A stretch of 64,000 bases of DNA from Amanita rubescens (GCA_015039365.1 WION01000089.1:62001-126000); one strand, 5' to 3'; positions 44,800-55,779 are shown, counted from the first letter of the stretch. Program-made: numbers and translations. The notes: a model not told the origin generated them from the letters alone.

Positions 44800-46135
44800 C
44801 TGCAGGTGATCACGGATGATCGATGATGATCGATCATCGATGATCACTAGATCACTCATGATTAGTAATGATAGTTAACGATGTATCAAAGTTCAATAAC
44901 ATTTAATCTACATTTTAGATCAATGAAAACTAGTTCCGAGTCACGAAGGCCTCGTCGAAGAGGCAAGGAGTGATCACGACAAATCGCTGATGGATCACTT
45001 GCGTTCTCAAGCGTTCATCGTAATAATGATTATGACTTACCGTATCGGACAAAATCCGGTTGTATGTAGAAAAAAGAGAATGATCATGGCCATTCATCGT
45101 GAACCGCCGTGTCCCAGAGTGGACCAGCGTGTTCCGGCATGAACCATCGTGATTCGTTGGATCGATGCCAAACGTGAACGTGAACGTAGTCTCGACACCA
45201 GACAAATCCGGCAAGCGGATTACCTGCTCCCACGTTCCGTGCTCGATTAGGCACGGCACCCAAACGTGGGAAGGGGCTTAGATGAGCCTAAACGTGAACG
45301 CCCGTGATCACGATCGCTGACGTAACACTCCCAAACTTGGAGTTCTACTGCGCGCGCTAGGATGGCTCATCGTCGACAACGTTTGTATGACCCCAGAGAC
45401 GAAGGGAGGACGTAGTAGGTGCCAGGGAATGTGCCGGGGAGGTTCAGGTGTTCTGGAGAGGGTTGTGGTCCATCTGTGGGGAACAAGAACGTCGATTCCA
45501 ACGAATTGGACTTGCTCAGCACCCCGGCCCAAGTCCGTTGTCGATTCAGGTGCATGGTCCTCCCAGTCTGCGGTATGAGCCGTCGGTGGGCGTATCTCGT
45601 TCCACTGCCAATGCTGCTCCCAGTATGGTTGTAACGTGTTTATTCCGCCCTCACTCGCTCGCGGGAATGGGCTCTCAAGGTGCCAATAGCTCATCCCTGT
45701 CATGTAGACCAATGGCCACAGATCAATTGAAAAGCTGAGCATTGCTCCTGCCTCGAAAACGCGCTATCGGAAGAGCTTCTCGGTTATAGCACCCGATGCG
45801 TTGTCTACCGGGTTTTGCAGGTACGTCCTAGTTCTACCCGATTTGTAAATGTGCCTAATTCGGCTTATAGGTTCACGACGTGGAATGGTGCACTTCGTTT
45901 CACGATGGGTCACGGAGGTTCACGGAGGTTCACGACCATTCACGGTGGTTCACGACGAGTCACGGCAGTTCACAGTGGTTCACGCCCAATCACGGTGGTT
46001 GGGCATTGCATCCGCATTTTGTCTGATACGGACCGATGATAAATCATGATGATTTGACATGATTTGTCGTGTTCACGAAGATTCACGAATGATCGATTTG
46101 ATCATTAATGATCATCAACAATCATCCTTGTTTTT
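44800..46135. repeat. Degenerate element with inverted ends and iterated TTCACGG units
   Basis: Left end: iterated GATCATCGATGATC words (44815-44860), then CGACAAATCGCTGATGG, CGTATCGGACAAAATCCGG (45042-45060) and a run of GTG(A/T)(A/C)CC-type units. Right end on the other strand: GATCATTAATGATCA, CGACAAATCATG, CGTATCAGACAAAATGCGG (46009-46027) and many units such as GGTTCACGG and GGTTCACGA between 45895 and 46000. The order of matching words is mirrored, so the two ends are diverged inverted repeats about 250 bases long around an 0.8 kb core. This is the structure of a non-autonomous transposable element; no transposase was seen. Confidence 0.55.
45308..45742 (-). CDS. Open frame in the core of the inverted-repeat element
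   Basis: A 144-residue frame (start MLSFSIDLWPLVYMTG). It is Pro/His/Arg rich (LSRTPEPPRHIPWHLLRPPF) and has no membrane segment or domain that I know. It lies between the inverted ends of the element at 44800-46135, so it may be passenger sequence. It could equally be chance: the opposite strand is also open. Confidence 0.25.
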   Translation of the reverse strand: MLSFSIDLWPLVYMTGMSYWHLESPFPRASEGGINTLQPYWEQHWQWNEIRPPTAHTADWEDHAPESTTDLGRGAEQVQFVGIDVLVPHRWTTTLSRTPEPPRHIPWHLLRPPFVSGVIQTLSTMSHPSARSRTPSLGVLRQRS

Positions 46136-46658
46136 ACACGTTTTGGAAGCGTTGTCCAATTTCGCGGCACATAGAATCTCTGTGACGGCCAACGTAAAAC
46201 TGGTCCATGGCTTGCCGGCGAGATGCAAAAGCAGTCGAAATTCTCGTGGTCGATGAACTCAGGGAGGAGGCTTAAATGAGTCTAACGATACACCGCTAGG
46301 AATAAGGTTCTCGACTTCTAATTCTTGCCGCATCGCTTGCGCATTTTTGCAATTCATTCGTTCGCCGCCGTATCACCGCATTCGACTTAGGCCCAATAAT
46401 ACACAAAGAGGCCGTGTACAAGGTCTGGCCTGTCATGCAATGTCTTCAAGCCGTCTCGGCTGGCTTTTTTTCAATTCAATCCCCTGTGCCAAGACCAGCG
46501 CAATGCATAGCTAGATGAAACGCAGGCGGTACGGCGGTTGGCATGTGGGAGGTCCAGCCTGTAGGGTCCACCTTGGGTGTATAAAAGCCCTAGCTGCCGT
46601 TAGGGAATCCTCAGGCTGGTCCTCCACATCTTTTCGAACGTTAATCCACTTATCTCTA

Positions 46659-47954
46659 ATGCGTCTTACATCTGTTACTCTTGCGTTCATCTTTTTCGGT
46701 ACCGTCTTCGCGACGCCGATCTATCCCCTCCGCGGTAATGCCGTCGATCTTTACGTAAGTCGTTGGGCACATCTTCTCGAATTATTCTAAATTGTTGGAT
46801 TATTAGAAACGAGCGAGTGAAGGGCAACCAATGCCCGGCCTCGGTGGGGATGGGGAGGATCCACCACAATCACCAACTCGTGGTCGAGGGAAGACCAGAG
46901 TGAGTGGCGGTAACCGCAAGGGAAAACAGGTAAGCGGTTCTGCTTTGCAGGGATCATGATATCTGAGAAGCTAACTCTGGTTCTAGAAAGCAGCTCCCGC
47001 CATTACAGGTGAAGGTGACGGGAGTGATGCCGGAGATTCTAAATCTCCAACTGGCAGCAAGCGAAGAAAGAGCGTAAGCGACTCCATCCTATTATGAACC
47101 ATACTCCGTAAACTAACGTCTCATTTAGCAACAAGGAAGCCGATCCGCATCCAACAAGCGGAAGAAGTCCAACCTGGTTACCGAGGCTGTCTTCGTGGCA
47201 GCCTTGAGAAACATCAAGCAAGAAGGTACTGCCGGCCAAGGGAGCCGATCCTTGGGTGTCTACCATATTACGCAGCCTGTTGAAGGTCATGGGGCCGTTG
47301 TCAAAATCATCGACGATCGTCTCACTGAGTCGGAGGTTCGGACTGAAGTTAGCCGTCTTAATCACGTTGGTCAACTCCTCGGTTGGGGTCAGAGGAAAGC
47401 TACTCCGAAGCTCTTTTACGTTTTGATGGAGAACAAGGGTGTCCGGTTGGACAAGGTGGAAGGGTTGGATCCGACGGATCCTGACCACAGAACTTTCATC
47501 GACAATAAGAAAAACGCGGCATTGACGCAACAGGAGGAAGAACACCAGCTAAAACATGAGTAAGTGTTCATCGATTTCTGATTGGTACTAGGCACTTATG
47601 GTTGGTTATAGTGACCCCAAAGGCGACGACAACTATTTGTGGGAGGTTAACCCAGATGCTGCCTCGCAGGAAGACCGCTACAAAGTCAACGTTGTCGATT
47701 GGGCGGGCGCTACAAAGACTGGTCCCAAGGGTACTAGTTATGCAAGAGCTCCAAAGCTATTTGATGTTCCGAACGATATCTATGCTCCCAAGGGGTCTCA
47801 AAAATCATCTAAAAAGGGAACCAGCACCCCTTCCGATGGCAATTCCGGCGGGGACAAGACGCCGCCGAGAACGGGTCACAGTGGAGACCGCAAAGGACTA
47901 CGCAGTCAATCCCGGAATAAGGCTGGGACTTCGGGCACTACGGCCCAGGAATAG
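46659..47954 (+). CDS. Secreted basic protein with kinase-like core (effector candidate)
   Basis: Exons 46659-46754, 46807-46929, 46987-47073, 47129-47559 and 47612-47954; 359 residues. N-terminal signal peptide MRLTSVTLAFIFFGTVFA, then a short pro-segment ending YKRA, a Kex2-like site. A disordered Gly/Ser/Lys stretch carries GSKRRKS and SNKRKKS, possible nuclear signals. The folded part reads like a divergent kinase: VYHITQP, AVVKII (beta-3 lysine), ESEVRTEVSRL (C-helix), FYVLMENKGVRLDKV (hinge), KHDDPKGDDNYLW (HxD...N) and VNVVDWAGA in place of DFG. The segment between hinge and catalytic loop is short. The C-terminus is Ser/Lys/Gly rich. Secreted kinase-like proteins of this kind are found in plant-associated fungi; whether this one binds nucleotide is unknown. 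No membrane anchor. Confidence 0.7.
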
Positions 47955-49367
47955 TGGGTTGAGGGGAAGACGAGATGTGTTGATGTCTAGTTCTCACTTG
48001 TCAGTTTACTACAGTGCAAGAACAATAAATTCGTTTAGAGTCTTATGACCAGCGTGAACGGCACCTTACCGTTGCCGATCCTCTGTTCTGATGTCTACTC
48101 CTTCACGGTCCTTGGTGTGGCGTCGTCTCATTGCTGACCTTGTATTTATCTAGACATGCTCGGGCAGTAGACTTTAGAATCAACTGAACGACGGGTAGAT
48201 AGGTTTATCGCATAGGAGGTTAAATATGTTTCAGAGAATTTCGGAGGGTATTGTTTCGGGTGCCACGCTATCGCACATGAGAGTCTAATTATTGTTCGGG
48301 CTATGGAGGGAGGGTCTTGGAGCGCGGGACGGTCCCGCCTTTACTTCTTCTCCTGGTCGCAGGCCGCCGATGCGCTTCCGCAACCTCCTATCCAGACCTT
48401 GATGAAAAGTGGATTCCTGGCGGAGGTCTCTCCCGCTCATGCCATTTGGTTCATCTTTGCGGATCAAACAGTCCCGGGGCCCTGCAGCGCACTTGCCAAG
48501 CCTGCCAGGGATCTTTGGCCCAGTACACCTATGGTAGCCTCAACGAGCCGTCCGCGTCGTCGATATCAATGGAACGACGTGACAACTCCAGTTGATCTTG
48601 ATATATTGGACGTTATGAATGCGTTTCGAGGTTTACTTTGGACGACTTGCCTATTGCGATAGACGACAGTCAAGTTGATAAACCCGTTTTCCTAATCTTC
48701 TTTGGGTCCTGCGCGTTCAAATTCTGTTATCGAAGCGGTCGAAGCACCTCTTGTAGAAGTCGACCAATTCCTTTGGCGTATCACTAAGAATGTAGGAAGA
48801 CTCTGTCTTTGCCATAACCTGTGAATAACCTGTGCAGTATCACTGCGAAGCTCGCTATCGAGTATCAGCCGCGTCATATGATATCATTGCTACCCTTTGG
48901 TGAAAGGTAACGAATCATTCTGCGTCTTTTTTTCGACCGCCATCACCAAAAACATCTTCAGGCGCTTATGGAGCCTCATGCGCATGCGAAGAGTATTCCA
49001 CTGGGGTAGGGGATCGTCTGAATATAGTACGCAATCCATACTCACCCCAGAGACCCTAGTACAGCTTAGTATCTGGGAGTTAATTTGTGCGTGATAAGAG
49101 GCATTTGCCAGGTACCATTTTTGTCTTCGTTTCATTTGTCAAATCTTCTGGCATGTTCTGGAGGGCATGAGCACCGTACCTGAGATGGGCAACTCCACCA
49201 AGTTAGAGTTTTCCGGTTCCTCAGTGAACACCACACTATTGGATATCGGTTCAAAACCAGACAGATCTCTTAAACAAGATCAGCCGCAGGAAGGAAAGAC
49301 TGTATTGCAAGACCAACGCTATTTCGAATTCATTATTTCATAGAATATAGTAGTCCGTTCCACAACA
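47955..49367. other. Region with no gene that can be modelled
   Basis: On the - strand about 48707-48808 encodes MAKTESSYILSDTPKELVDF then YKRCFDRFDNRI and a stop, which looks like a real C-terminal exon, but no upstream exons could be joined. Open frames at 48303-48662 on the + strand have no recognisable features. The region may contain one small spliced gene on the - strand (48690 to about 49140). Confidence 0.3.
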
Positions 49368-51777
49368 CTAGAACAGCTCCTCCTCCTCCGGCTTCCAATT
49401 CTTTGCTTGATCCCAATATCCACGCATCTTCTCTCCCAACAACTCCTTAGCATCTCTATCAGTTGGGCAGCTCTTGGCCCTGAACGTATTAAACACCCGG
49501 TCTCTCAACAGACCTTCCCAAATCAGCCAACATTTGTTGTTCTGTAGAGAGGGACTATCTTCTTCCTCCGCCTCGCCGCTATTGGCAGGCGCATCAGCCG
49601 CAACGATCCCATTAACAGAAGGTCCCGCTTTTTCTGCTTCCTCTGGATTTTCTTCCAGCTCAACCTCCTCCCGGCCTCGGGGACGAGCAGACTCGGTCCA
49701 TACAATTCGGTGTATCATTAGACGCTTATATTGTCTAATGAATTTGGCGCCGCCCTCTACATAGACGAAATTGAATTGTGGGTTGAAGATGCAGACACCA
49801 GACAAATTCATCTGTTCCGCATTTCTCCGAACTTTGAACTGGTGCGCTGGATCATGGAGTTTGGCAACCCTAGTAGAAAACAATCAGTTTCTATACAATG
49901 AATCAACGTTGACAACGTACTTGAACACAGCACCATAAATCCCTTTTTTATCTTCTTCCGCCTTTTTGGTTTCGATCTTCTCTCTCCTTTCTTCGTCAGT
50001 AAGTTTGCGCTCCGCGTTCATCTTCTCGTGTTGATGTTTTCTCATTGCGACTTCTCGCCGTACGCGAGCTTCCACACGGGTAGGATCTTGCACTGCGTCC
50101 GATGTGAGAACTTTCATTAGGTTGGCAAGGCGGACTACACGAAGACTTGGTGTTAGAACGGTGTCTATGCACAGAAAAAGAGAACTGACCTTTGGGAGCA
50201 TCGGGTGGTAGTAAACCCATCCGAATCCTGTCCCGCTTGTCCTGTAGCGATTCCTTGCGCCGTAATCTCCTCATCTTCTTTTGCTCCTATTCCCGACATT
50301 AGTATTAGGGTTACTAGGTATAAAATTTAGCACACCTTTGTCGTGAGCTTCATCGGTTTCAACGCGGCCTTATTCTTATCACCAGGAGCTGGTATGGGAA
50401 TCGGGTGCTGAACATAGATCGTGATGGGAGAGCTTGGCCCGTCAAGATTTAAATATTCGGGCCCAAACTCCAAATCGTCGTAAGACTTGGTTGGTAATAA
50501 TGACGCATCCCACCATTCGGTAGCTGGCGGCGGAGGTCTCTGACGAAACCATTCGTATCAGCAAAACCTGACCCTCTGGATATCAAGCCCCTCACCTTGA
50601 GAGTTTTTTCTATTGACATATCACCGTCGAACCCTGCCTTGCGTGCACTCTCCGCAATTCTCTGCTTAAGGTCCTCCAGTTGGTTTTCTCGCCGTACTTG
50701 GTTGGCAAGGGCAACATATTTGCCCTTGGGGTTGAATCGGAAGGATCGGCCAGACCGTTCGCGCGGAGCGCCCTCGAAGCCCGTGTCTTTTACTGCGACA
50801 GCATAAGGGTTGGAACTCTCAGGGGGTTTAGTTGGAGGCGGCGGCGGTGGCGGTGTAGGCGCGTTTCTGGCGTTCGCCTGTGTTCAAGTGGTTAAACATG
50901 AGATAGATGAAAATCACGAAAAAAGACCCTACCTTGATCGATGCAAACTTGGGTTGCATGGGCTTATATCGATCCTTTTTCGATTGAGGAAGTGTAGGCG
51001 TCGTATCCAACAGTAAAGGATGAGCAGCCATTTTGAGGCCGGCACCTTGTTGAGCCTGTTCCACCGGCGCACTGCCCTTCTTCTTGTTTTGCGACACCGA
51101 CTATAACCGAGACCTTAGTGGTGTATTCGCGCTTATATCAACAAACTCACCATGTATGGGTTGTCTTTGACCGCCAATTTGGTTTGCGCTTCCGCAACTC
51201 GACGCTTTGCCTCGGCAACCCGCCGCGCCAAGTCATCTGATGTAGCAGGAGTTCCAGGACCAGAAGGACCTGCTGCAGATGTTGTACGACTAGAGGCAGA
51301 CGGAGAGGGTGTAGGAACGGTGGGCAAAGGAGCAGCTGGCTTCACCGGAATAGGCGCCGCAAACTTGGGTGTAATAGTTGGAGGACCCGTACCGACTCCG
51401 AATGATACACTGCGGAAAGAAGCCAATTTCGCTGATATCTCTGCTCGTTTCCGAGCAATGAGCTCAGCATCTGCAGTGGTCTATTAAGAAAGTCAGGAAT
51501 GTCCATACAACCTATTAGAGTGCACCTACCCTTGAAGGAGTTGAGGTATTAGAAGACGTCTGGGGTAGAAAAAAGGTTATAGAAACATGTTAGAGCGTAT
51601 TCAGAAAAGGCTAATTCACCTTTGAGATACGAAAGTGGAAGAAAATGACTCACGTCGCTGTGAGGATTGGAATCAGTGGCAGTTACGAAAAAACAACAAC
51701 TTAAAGGCAGACCTTTTCAGTCTCTTGCTACTGACAGAGTCCCCGTTAGCCTCTAGGGCACGTTTTCTATCGCTCAT
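49368..51777 (-). CDS. PRP3: U4/U6 snRNP protein PRP3
   Basis: On the - strand from MSDRKRALEANGDS at 51777 to KNWKPEEEELF at 49368, about ten exons. Order of landmarks: RKRAEISAKLASF and DDLARRVAEAKRRVAEAQ (N-terminal helices), FRFNPKGKYVALANQVRREN then LEDLKQRIAESARKAGFDGD, PPATEWWDASLL, ITIYVQHPIPIPAP, MKLTTKEQKKMRRLRRKESL, DRIRMGLLPPDAPKVRLANL, DPTRVEARVRREVAMRKHQH (PRP3 domain), then HQFKVRRNAEQMNLSGVCIF, VYVEGGAKFIRQYKRLMIHR and NKCWLIWEGLLRDRVFNTFR (DUF1115). PRP3 is part of the U4/U6.U5 tri-snRNP and needed for spliceosome assembly in the nucleus. Length and domain order match fungal orthologues. Single copy here and housekeeping in character. Individual exon edges were only partly resolved. 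Confidence 0.9.
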
Positions 51778-51860
51778 GTTGCTGGCGCTGCGGGACAAAC
51801 TCCAGTCTGTAAGGGGGTGTTGGAGGAGCGGAAGCAAGCAAGGGTTGATTACATAATTAT
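51778..51860. promoter_or_regulatory. 83-base bidirectional promoter between PRP3 and mitochondrial bL16
   Basis: Only 83 bases separate the two start codons. The stretch has no TATA box, contains TAATTATAT next to the bL16 start and a GGGGGTGTTGGAGGAGC purine/GC stretch. Both genes must share regulatory sequence or have very short leaders. Confidence 0.5.
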
Positions 51861-52672
51861 ATGTTTTCCCTTTCATCGCTGTCGCGTTCGGTGTCCAAAG
51901 CTCGGTCCTTCCTGCGCACCAGCAAGCCAACATTCCAGCATGCGCCGACAGTGCTTGGACCTCTGAGCTTGTTCAGCAGAGCTCGCACTCAATTGGCACC
52001 ACGACAGGTTAAACACCTCAAGCGTCATAAAGGCCGTGTCCCAATTCCTATAGGCGGTTCAACGAAGGGCACAACCCTTGCTTATGGAGAATATGGAATT
52101 AGAATCAAAGGGAACGGCCATAGGCTGACGGCCAAGCAGCTCACCACCGCCGAAGAAGTGTTAAAACGAAAGGCCCGTGCATTGAAGGGACTAAAAATCT
52201 TCCTCAGAGTTTTCCCTGATATCCCAGTCTGCATAAAGGTTAGATATATTCCGGGATTATGTGTGTTCTGCGTGTAATAACCTGTCTTAGGGTAACGAAA
52301 CTCGTATGGGTAAAGGTAAAGGAACGTTCGAGTTTTGGGCAACTCGGTCCGTCTTATCTCATAATGATTTACGACTTTCCCTCATATTCCCTCCCTCGTA
52401 GCGTTCCCACTGGACGTGTCATATTTGAAATTGGAGGCATTCCCCTACGTGAAGAACTTGCTAGAGACTGTATGCCCTCTTGTTCCAAACATATTCTCCA
52501 TTTAACATTCATAACAGTTCTACGTCAAGCAGCGGCGAAGCTTCCAACAAGGATGGAATTCATCACTCGCTCTACTCCGCCCCGTTTAGGCAATTTGGTT
52601 CTTCATCCACCAAAACCTGCCCTAGAGGCTCTCGTAGATTCTACTGTTGCACCCCATGCACCAACCGCATAA
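51861..52672 (+). CDS. MRPL16: Mitochondrial large-subunit ribosomal protein bL16m
   Basis: Exons 51861-52238, 52291-52346, 52402-52469 and 52518-52672; 218 residues. The first 50 residues are Arg/Ser rich and lack acids, a mitochondrial targeting sequence. Then the uL16/bL16 core: QVKHLKRHKGRVPIPIGGST, GTTLAYGEYGIRIKGNGHRL, AKALKGLKIFLRVFPDIPV-like, GNETRMGKGKGTFEFWATRV, PTGRVIFEIGGIPLREELAR, FLRQAAAKLPTRMEFITR. It sits near the peptidyl transferase centre and tRNA binding site of the mitoribosome. A broken duplicate of its 3' two thirds lies at 56745-57375. Divergent from PRP3. Confidence 0.92.
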
Positions 52673-52734
52673 TCTGTATTCTTTACACGAAAACACAGTT
52701 TAATTTGGTACGAAGACATGATCCATATTGAGCT

Positions 52735-52890
52735 GTGGTACAATTTGCCCGAGAACATTATCGGTCGTTGCCCAAGTTCTCCACGAACCACTGAAATATT
52801 CCGTCAGGCAGGCAAGTCGAGATTCCATATGCATCGGGTTCACCAGCTACTACCTCTATGTGGTTCCATCATCGCGCAGGGAGCCTCCTT
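52735..52890 (-). pseudogene. Relic of a beta-trefoil-inhibitor-like gene
   Basis: On the - strand about 52750-52860 matches the gene at 57426-57940 at base level: the sequence encoding GEPDA, the intron GTATGGAATCTCGACTTGCC...ATTTCAG and the exon start WFVENLGNDR, followed by a stop where the intact gene has YRIS. It lies right behind the bL16 gene, and the same order (bL16 sequence then inhibitor sequence) is found at 56745-57940. Confidence 0.55.
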
Positions 52891-53311
52891 CGTGAGGCAA
52901 CTCATAAATAACTAAGAGGATCCTCAAAAGGCCAAGCATTTCCTTTATCGTATACGTAACATCTGGACCGATCGAGTCCACAGTGTTCAAATAGCTAAAG
53001 GAGTACGTGTGGGACCATCCTTGCTCCACTAACTCACTTTTTTTTCCCATCGAGACGGCATTACAAACTGCGATTTCGAATCCTTTTTCTACATAAGACC
53101 CGGGCCAAAGCCTACTCGACCTCGGAACCGAGCGTGAATGTGAATGTGATTACAAAGCTTATTACGCTGCTACAACAAGTAAGGTTAGATAACCTCACCA
53201 GCTGAGAAAAGGAAGGAGACAAAAAGAGAAGGAGGCTACGTAAAGCTAGGTCGAAGATAAGATAGGCAACAGATTACGTAAATAAGGGTTTTGGAGAGAC
53301 CTTGCCATTTG

Positions 53312-53971
53312 TTATGCACGCTCGCGAACCTCCGCTTCCTCCCTCCTGTCGCTGTAGCTGGGATCAATGGGTGACGCGCCAACTACAGACATGTGTGCGA
53401 GACTGATAATGATGAGGAAAGTAAGGAAGGCCCAGTTGATCCAAGCAAAAGCCATGATGCCAGTAAGAACGCGACAAGTCTCTGCGCCCCTGCGGCACGT
53501 GCCAATGTGGGCGAATTTGTGGGAGAAGATCGCATTGCCGACAAGGTACAGCACCCATAAAATGATGTTGAAGAAGTTCTCAACGGCATACGAAGCTGCA
53601 ATACCGCCGGCCTGAACCCCAAGGAATAGGATACTAACGAGAGCCATTAGAACTGTTTCGTTTGACTCGAAAAAAATGTGCTTACATGTATGTCGTCCAA
53701 AGTAACGCGATGATGCTCGTGGAAAGAATTTCAGCCGTGATAGGTTCTGATTTGGCATGTCAATTGAAGAACTAGAGAATGTAAAAGCCAGCGTACCGAA
53801 GAAAGAAGACGTTGCGTGCGTGAAGTGTATACGTGAAGCCGTGAAACCAATCAAAATAACTGAAAAGATCCACTGAGACACGATAAGTGAGCAGGCATTT
53901 TTTAAGCCGTAGGAAAACCAGCGTACGATGAGGACGTAAAGGAAGAGACGGCTAAAACGCCAGGCAGCCAT
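53312..53971 (-). CDS. MARVEL-like four-span membrane protein
   Basis: Exons on the - strand 53971-53927, 53872-53797, 53746-53686 and 53633-53312; 167 residues after splicing. An unspliced reading also stays open over the whole locus (219 residues), but splicing removes polar inserts and gives a cleaner protein: MAAWRFSRLFLYVLI then WIFSVILIGFTASRIHF, ITAEILSTSIIALLWTTYII then LFLGVQAGG, ENFFNIILWVLYLVGNAI and VLTGIMAFAWINWAFLTFLI. Four hydrophobic segments with short loops, a conserved central E-x-x-x-x-x-LW pattern and an acidic C-tail (DPSYSDRREEAEVRERA) fit small fungal MARVEL-domain proteins of the plasma membrane and vesicles. The first and third introns are canonical; the third ends CGTTAG. 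Confidence 0.72.
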   Translation of the reverse strand: MAAWRFSRLFLYVLIVRWFSYGLKNACSLIVSQWIFSVILIGFTASRIHFTHATSSFFGTLAFTFSSSSIDMPNQNLSRLKFFPRASSRYFGRHTCKHIFFESNETVLMALVSILFLGVQAGGIAASYAVENFFNIILWVLYLVGNAIFSHKFAHIGTCRRGAETCRVLTGIMAFAWINWAFLTFLIIISLAHMSVVGASPIDPSYSDRREEAEVRERA

Positions 53972-53984
53972 TTTCGTTGCGCAA

Positions 53985-54678
53985 GAAGAACTAGAGAGCA
54001 GCTAATAAAAAGACTGGACGTGTCGCTTGTGACTGAGCGGAGCTAGCGAGGAGTGAAGAACAGGGCGCATACTTGGGGGTCTTTTATAGTTACGAAATTG
54101 AGAAATCTCGCATGCCAGGATTCGACGCTGGTGTTCTTGGCCTGGTGAGGATTCTGAGTCAATGACGTAACTCCCCTATCCTGCCGAGCTTTCTCCGCGG
54201 CTGCCGCTTCCGATTCCGACACGGGTTCCTACTGGACTGCTGCCCTGCTCATTGATTGATAAAGCATAATGACCGCGCTAGTAATACTCTTGGTCATATG
54301 AACCGTGGCTCCAACTTTAACTCAATTCTTCTACTTACTCGGTGGGAATGAAAATGATAACGTGTTCCAAAGATGGCGACGGAGGTGTGCACCCTATAAC
54401 AAGTTCACAAAGTTAATCATCCTCTCCATGACAAGATGACTAACTCATCGGATGTTCTCCGAATACAACAACACATGAAAGGACATGCGGCCACCGCTGG
54501 TAGATGGGTGATAGGGTGTTGAGTCACCTCGGATTATGGTGTAGTTCCTAAAGTCGTATCCGACGCCTACACGTCGTTCAAGGGTGTTAGTTCGCTTCTA
54601 TATCATCTTGACATGTATTGTGGCCATCTGGGTTTAAGTTGCGGTGCTTGTTCCTCGTGATATACGAAAGACGGCCTA
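53985..54678. other. Intergenic
   Basis: No gene supported between the MARVEL-like gene and the small secreted protein. No repeat recognised. Confidence 0.4.
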
Positions 54679-54882
54679 CTAAAGCGTAAGCACCTTTAGC
54701 GCTTTACGGATACCAGCGGCTAGCGGCATGTCATCCGTGTTCGCTGGATCACCACCATGGCGCAAGCAGACATCGTCTGCCCACGTAATGTGCGCTGGCC
54801 CAATGGCTGACGTTTGGCCCCGACAATGAAAGGAGCCCATAATTGGAGAAATTACGCCGAGGAGAGATAGGAGATTCTTCAT
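54679..54882 (-). CDS. Small secreted protein candidate, 67 residues
   Basis: MKNLLSLLGVISPIMGS looks like a signal peptide, followed by about 50 residues with two cysteines (FHCRGQ and DDVCLRHGG) and the end RKALKVLTL. A TATAAA on the - strand at about 54914-54919 lies 32-37 bases before the ATG and the leader is short, supporting expression. The cleavage site would leave a peptide of about 50 residues that could form one disulphide. It resembles candidate fungal effectors only in size and layout; the family is not recognised and it could be a chance frame. Confidence 0.4.
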   Translation of the reverse strand: MKNLLSLLGVISPIMGSFHCRGQTSAIGPAHITWADDVCLRHGGDPANTDDMPLAAGIRKALKVLTL

Positions 54883-54919
54883 AATGATGAGGTCAATTGG
54901 AGTATGCGGCGGCCTTTAT

Positions 54920-55518
54920 ACATAGGAGCGATAAAAAAGGGTTGTTGGGGATTGGTGCAGAATGAAGCGGTACGGAAAAACGAGAGAAATGAAAATCATA
55001 CCATGAAACTAACAATTTTACATTGAAACAAGTACGCCGGTCTACGCAAATCCCTTATTTTTCGTGGTCCTCATACATGAGAGTAAAATAGGACCATCGA
55101 CTACGCGTATGGAGGATGGCAAACAGCCTTGTAACTGTTACGAGGAATATTAATCGCTAAAGTATCAGATGAATATTATACTACGTTGAAACTCGTGCGA
55201 TATAAAAGATCCCTAGATCCCCGGAAAATACGACGAAGAGGGACTGCATTGAAAACATCAAGCAACAAGGCCTATAACTGTACAACAATGTTAGTGAGCG
55301 AGCAGGGCCAAGGATAGCAAACCGGAAGTACGTACCGAGTACCAAGTTCTCCTTGCTGACCCAGCGGGATAGATAGCAAGTACCTTTTCGACACCCTCTT
55401 CAAACCATGTCTCCTTCCCTTTAGAGTTGATATACCTAAACTCGGCTTCCTTTCCTTTGAACATGCGTATTCCCTAAACACAGCCTTCTCGCTAGCAGTT
55501 TTCAGGAATCCCATCGCT
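54920..55518. other. No gene supported
   Basis: An open frame at 55272-55514 (-) is basic and has no recognised feature. The rest is AT-rich with many stops. Confidence 0.35.
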
Positions 55519-55779
55519 CTAACCTCCTCCTACTTCCCTGAACTCAGGGTGATCCGATCCAGATTTCCCATGAATGTCCGAGTCGGAAGTCACATCGGCA
55601 AGGCTAACCTGCGCTTGCACCGTATCGTGGAAATGGACCCAGTCGTCGTATTTCATAGCCTCAACCAGGATTTCGCTGTAACCGCACAACGAGGGGATGG
55701 TAAGGTATTGCACGACATACGGCTCAAACGCGTTGAGGAGGCCCGAAAACATCCCAGATCCTTTACTGAAGTATCCCAC
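55519..55779 (-). CDS. Uncharacterised open frame, 86 residues
   Basis: The frame reads MGYFSKGSGMFSGLLNAFEP then YGEILVEAMKYDDWVHFHD-like residues and an acidic end (DVTSDSDIHGKSGSDHPEFR). Codon use looks protein-like and a splice donor is possible near the end, but no other exons were joined. Not recognised. Confidence 0.3.
   Translation of the reverse strand: MGYFSKGSGMFSGLLNAFEPYVVQYLTIPSLCGYSEILVEAMKYDDWVHFHDTVQAQVSLADVTSDSDIHGKSGSDHPEFREVGGG

Noticed and set aside
45815..46049. Repetitive protein made of GSRRFT-like repeats on the + strand
   Set aside because: It is the translation of the non-coding TTCACGG repeat array and is open in several frames, as expected for a short repeat without stops.
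48303..48662. A 119-residue open frame and an overlapping 92-residue frame with a hydrophobic start
   Set aside because: Both overlap in different frames with similar quality and no splice partner or domain, so neither can be supported.
53312..53971. An unspliced 219-residue membrane protein
   Set aside because: Although open throughout, three in-frame or frame-restoring introns with good signals give a cleaner four-span protein; the unspliced form inserts polar segments within hydrophobic ones.
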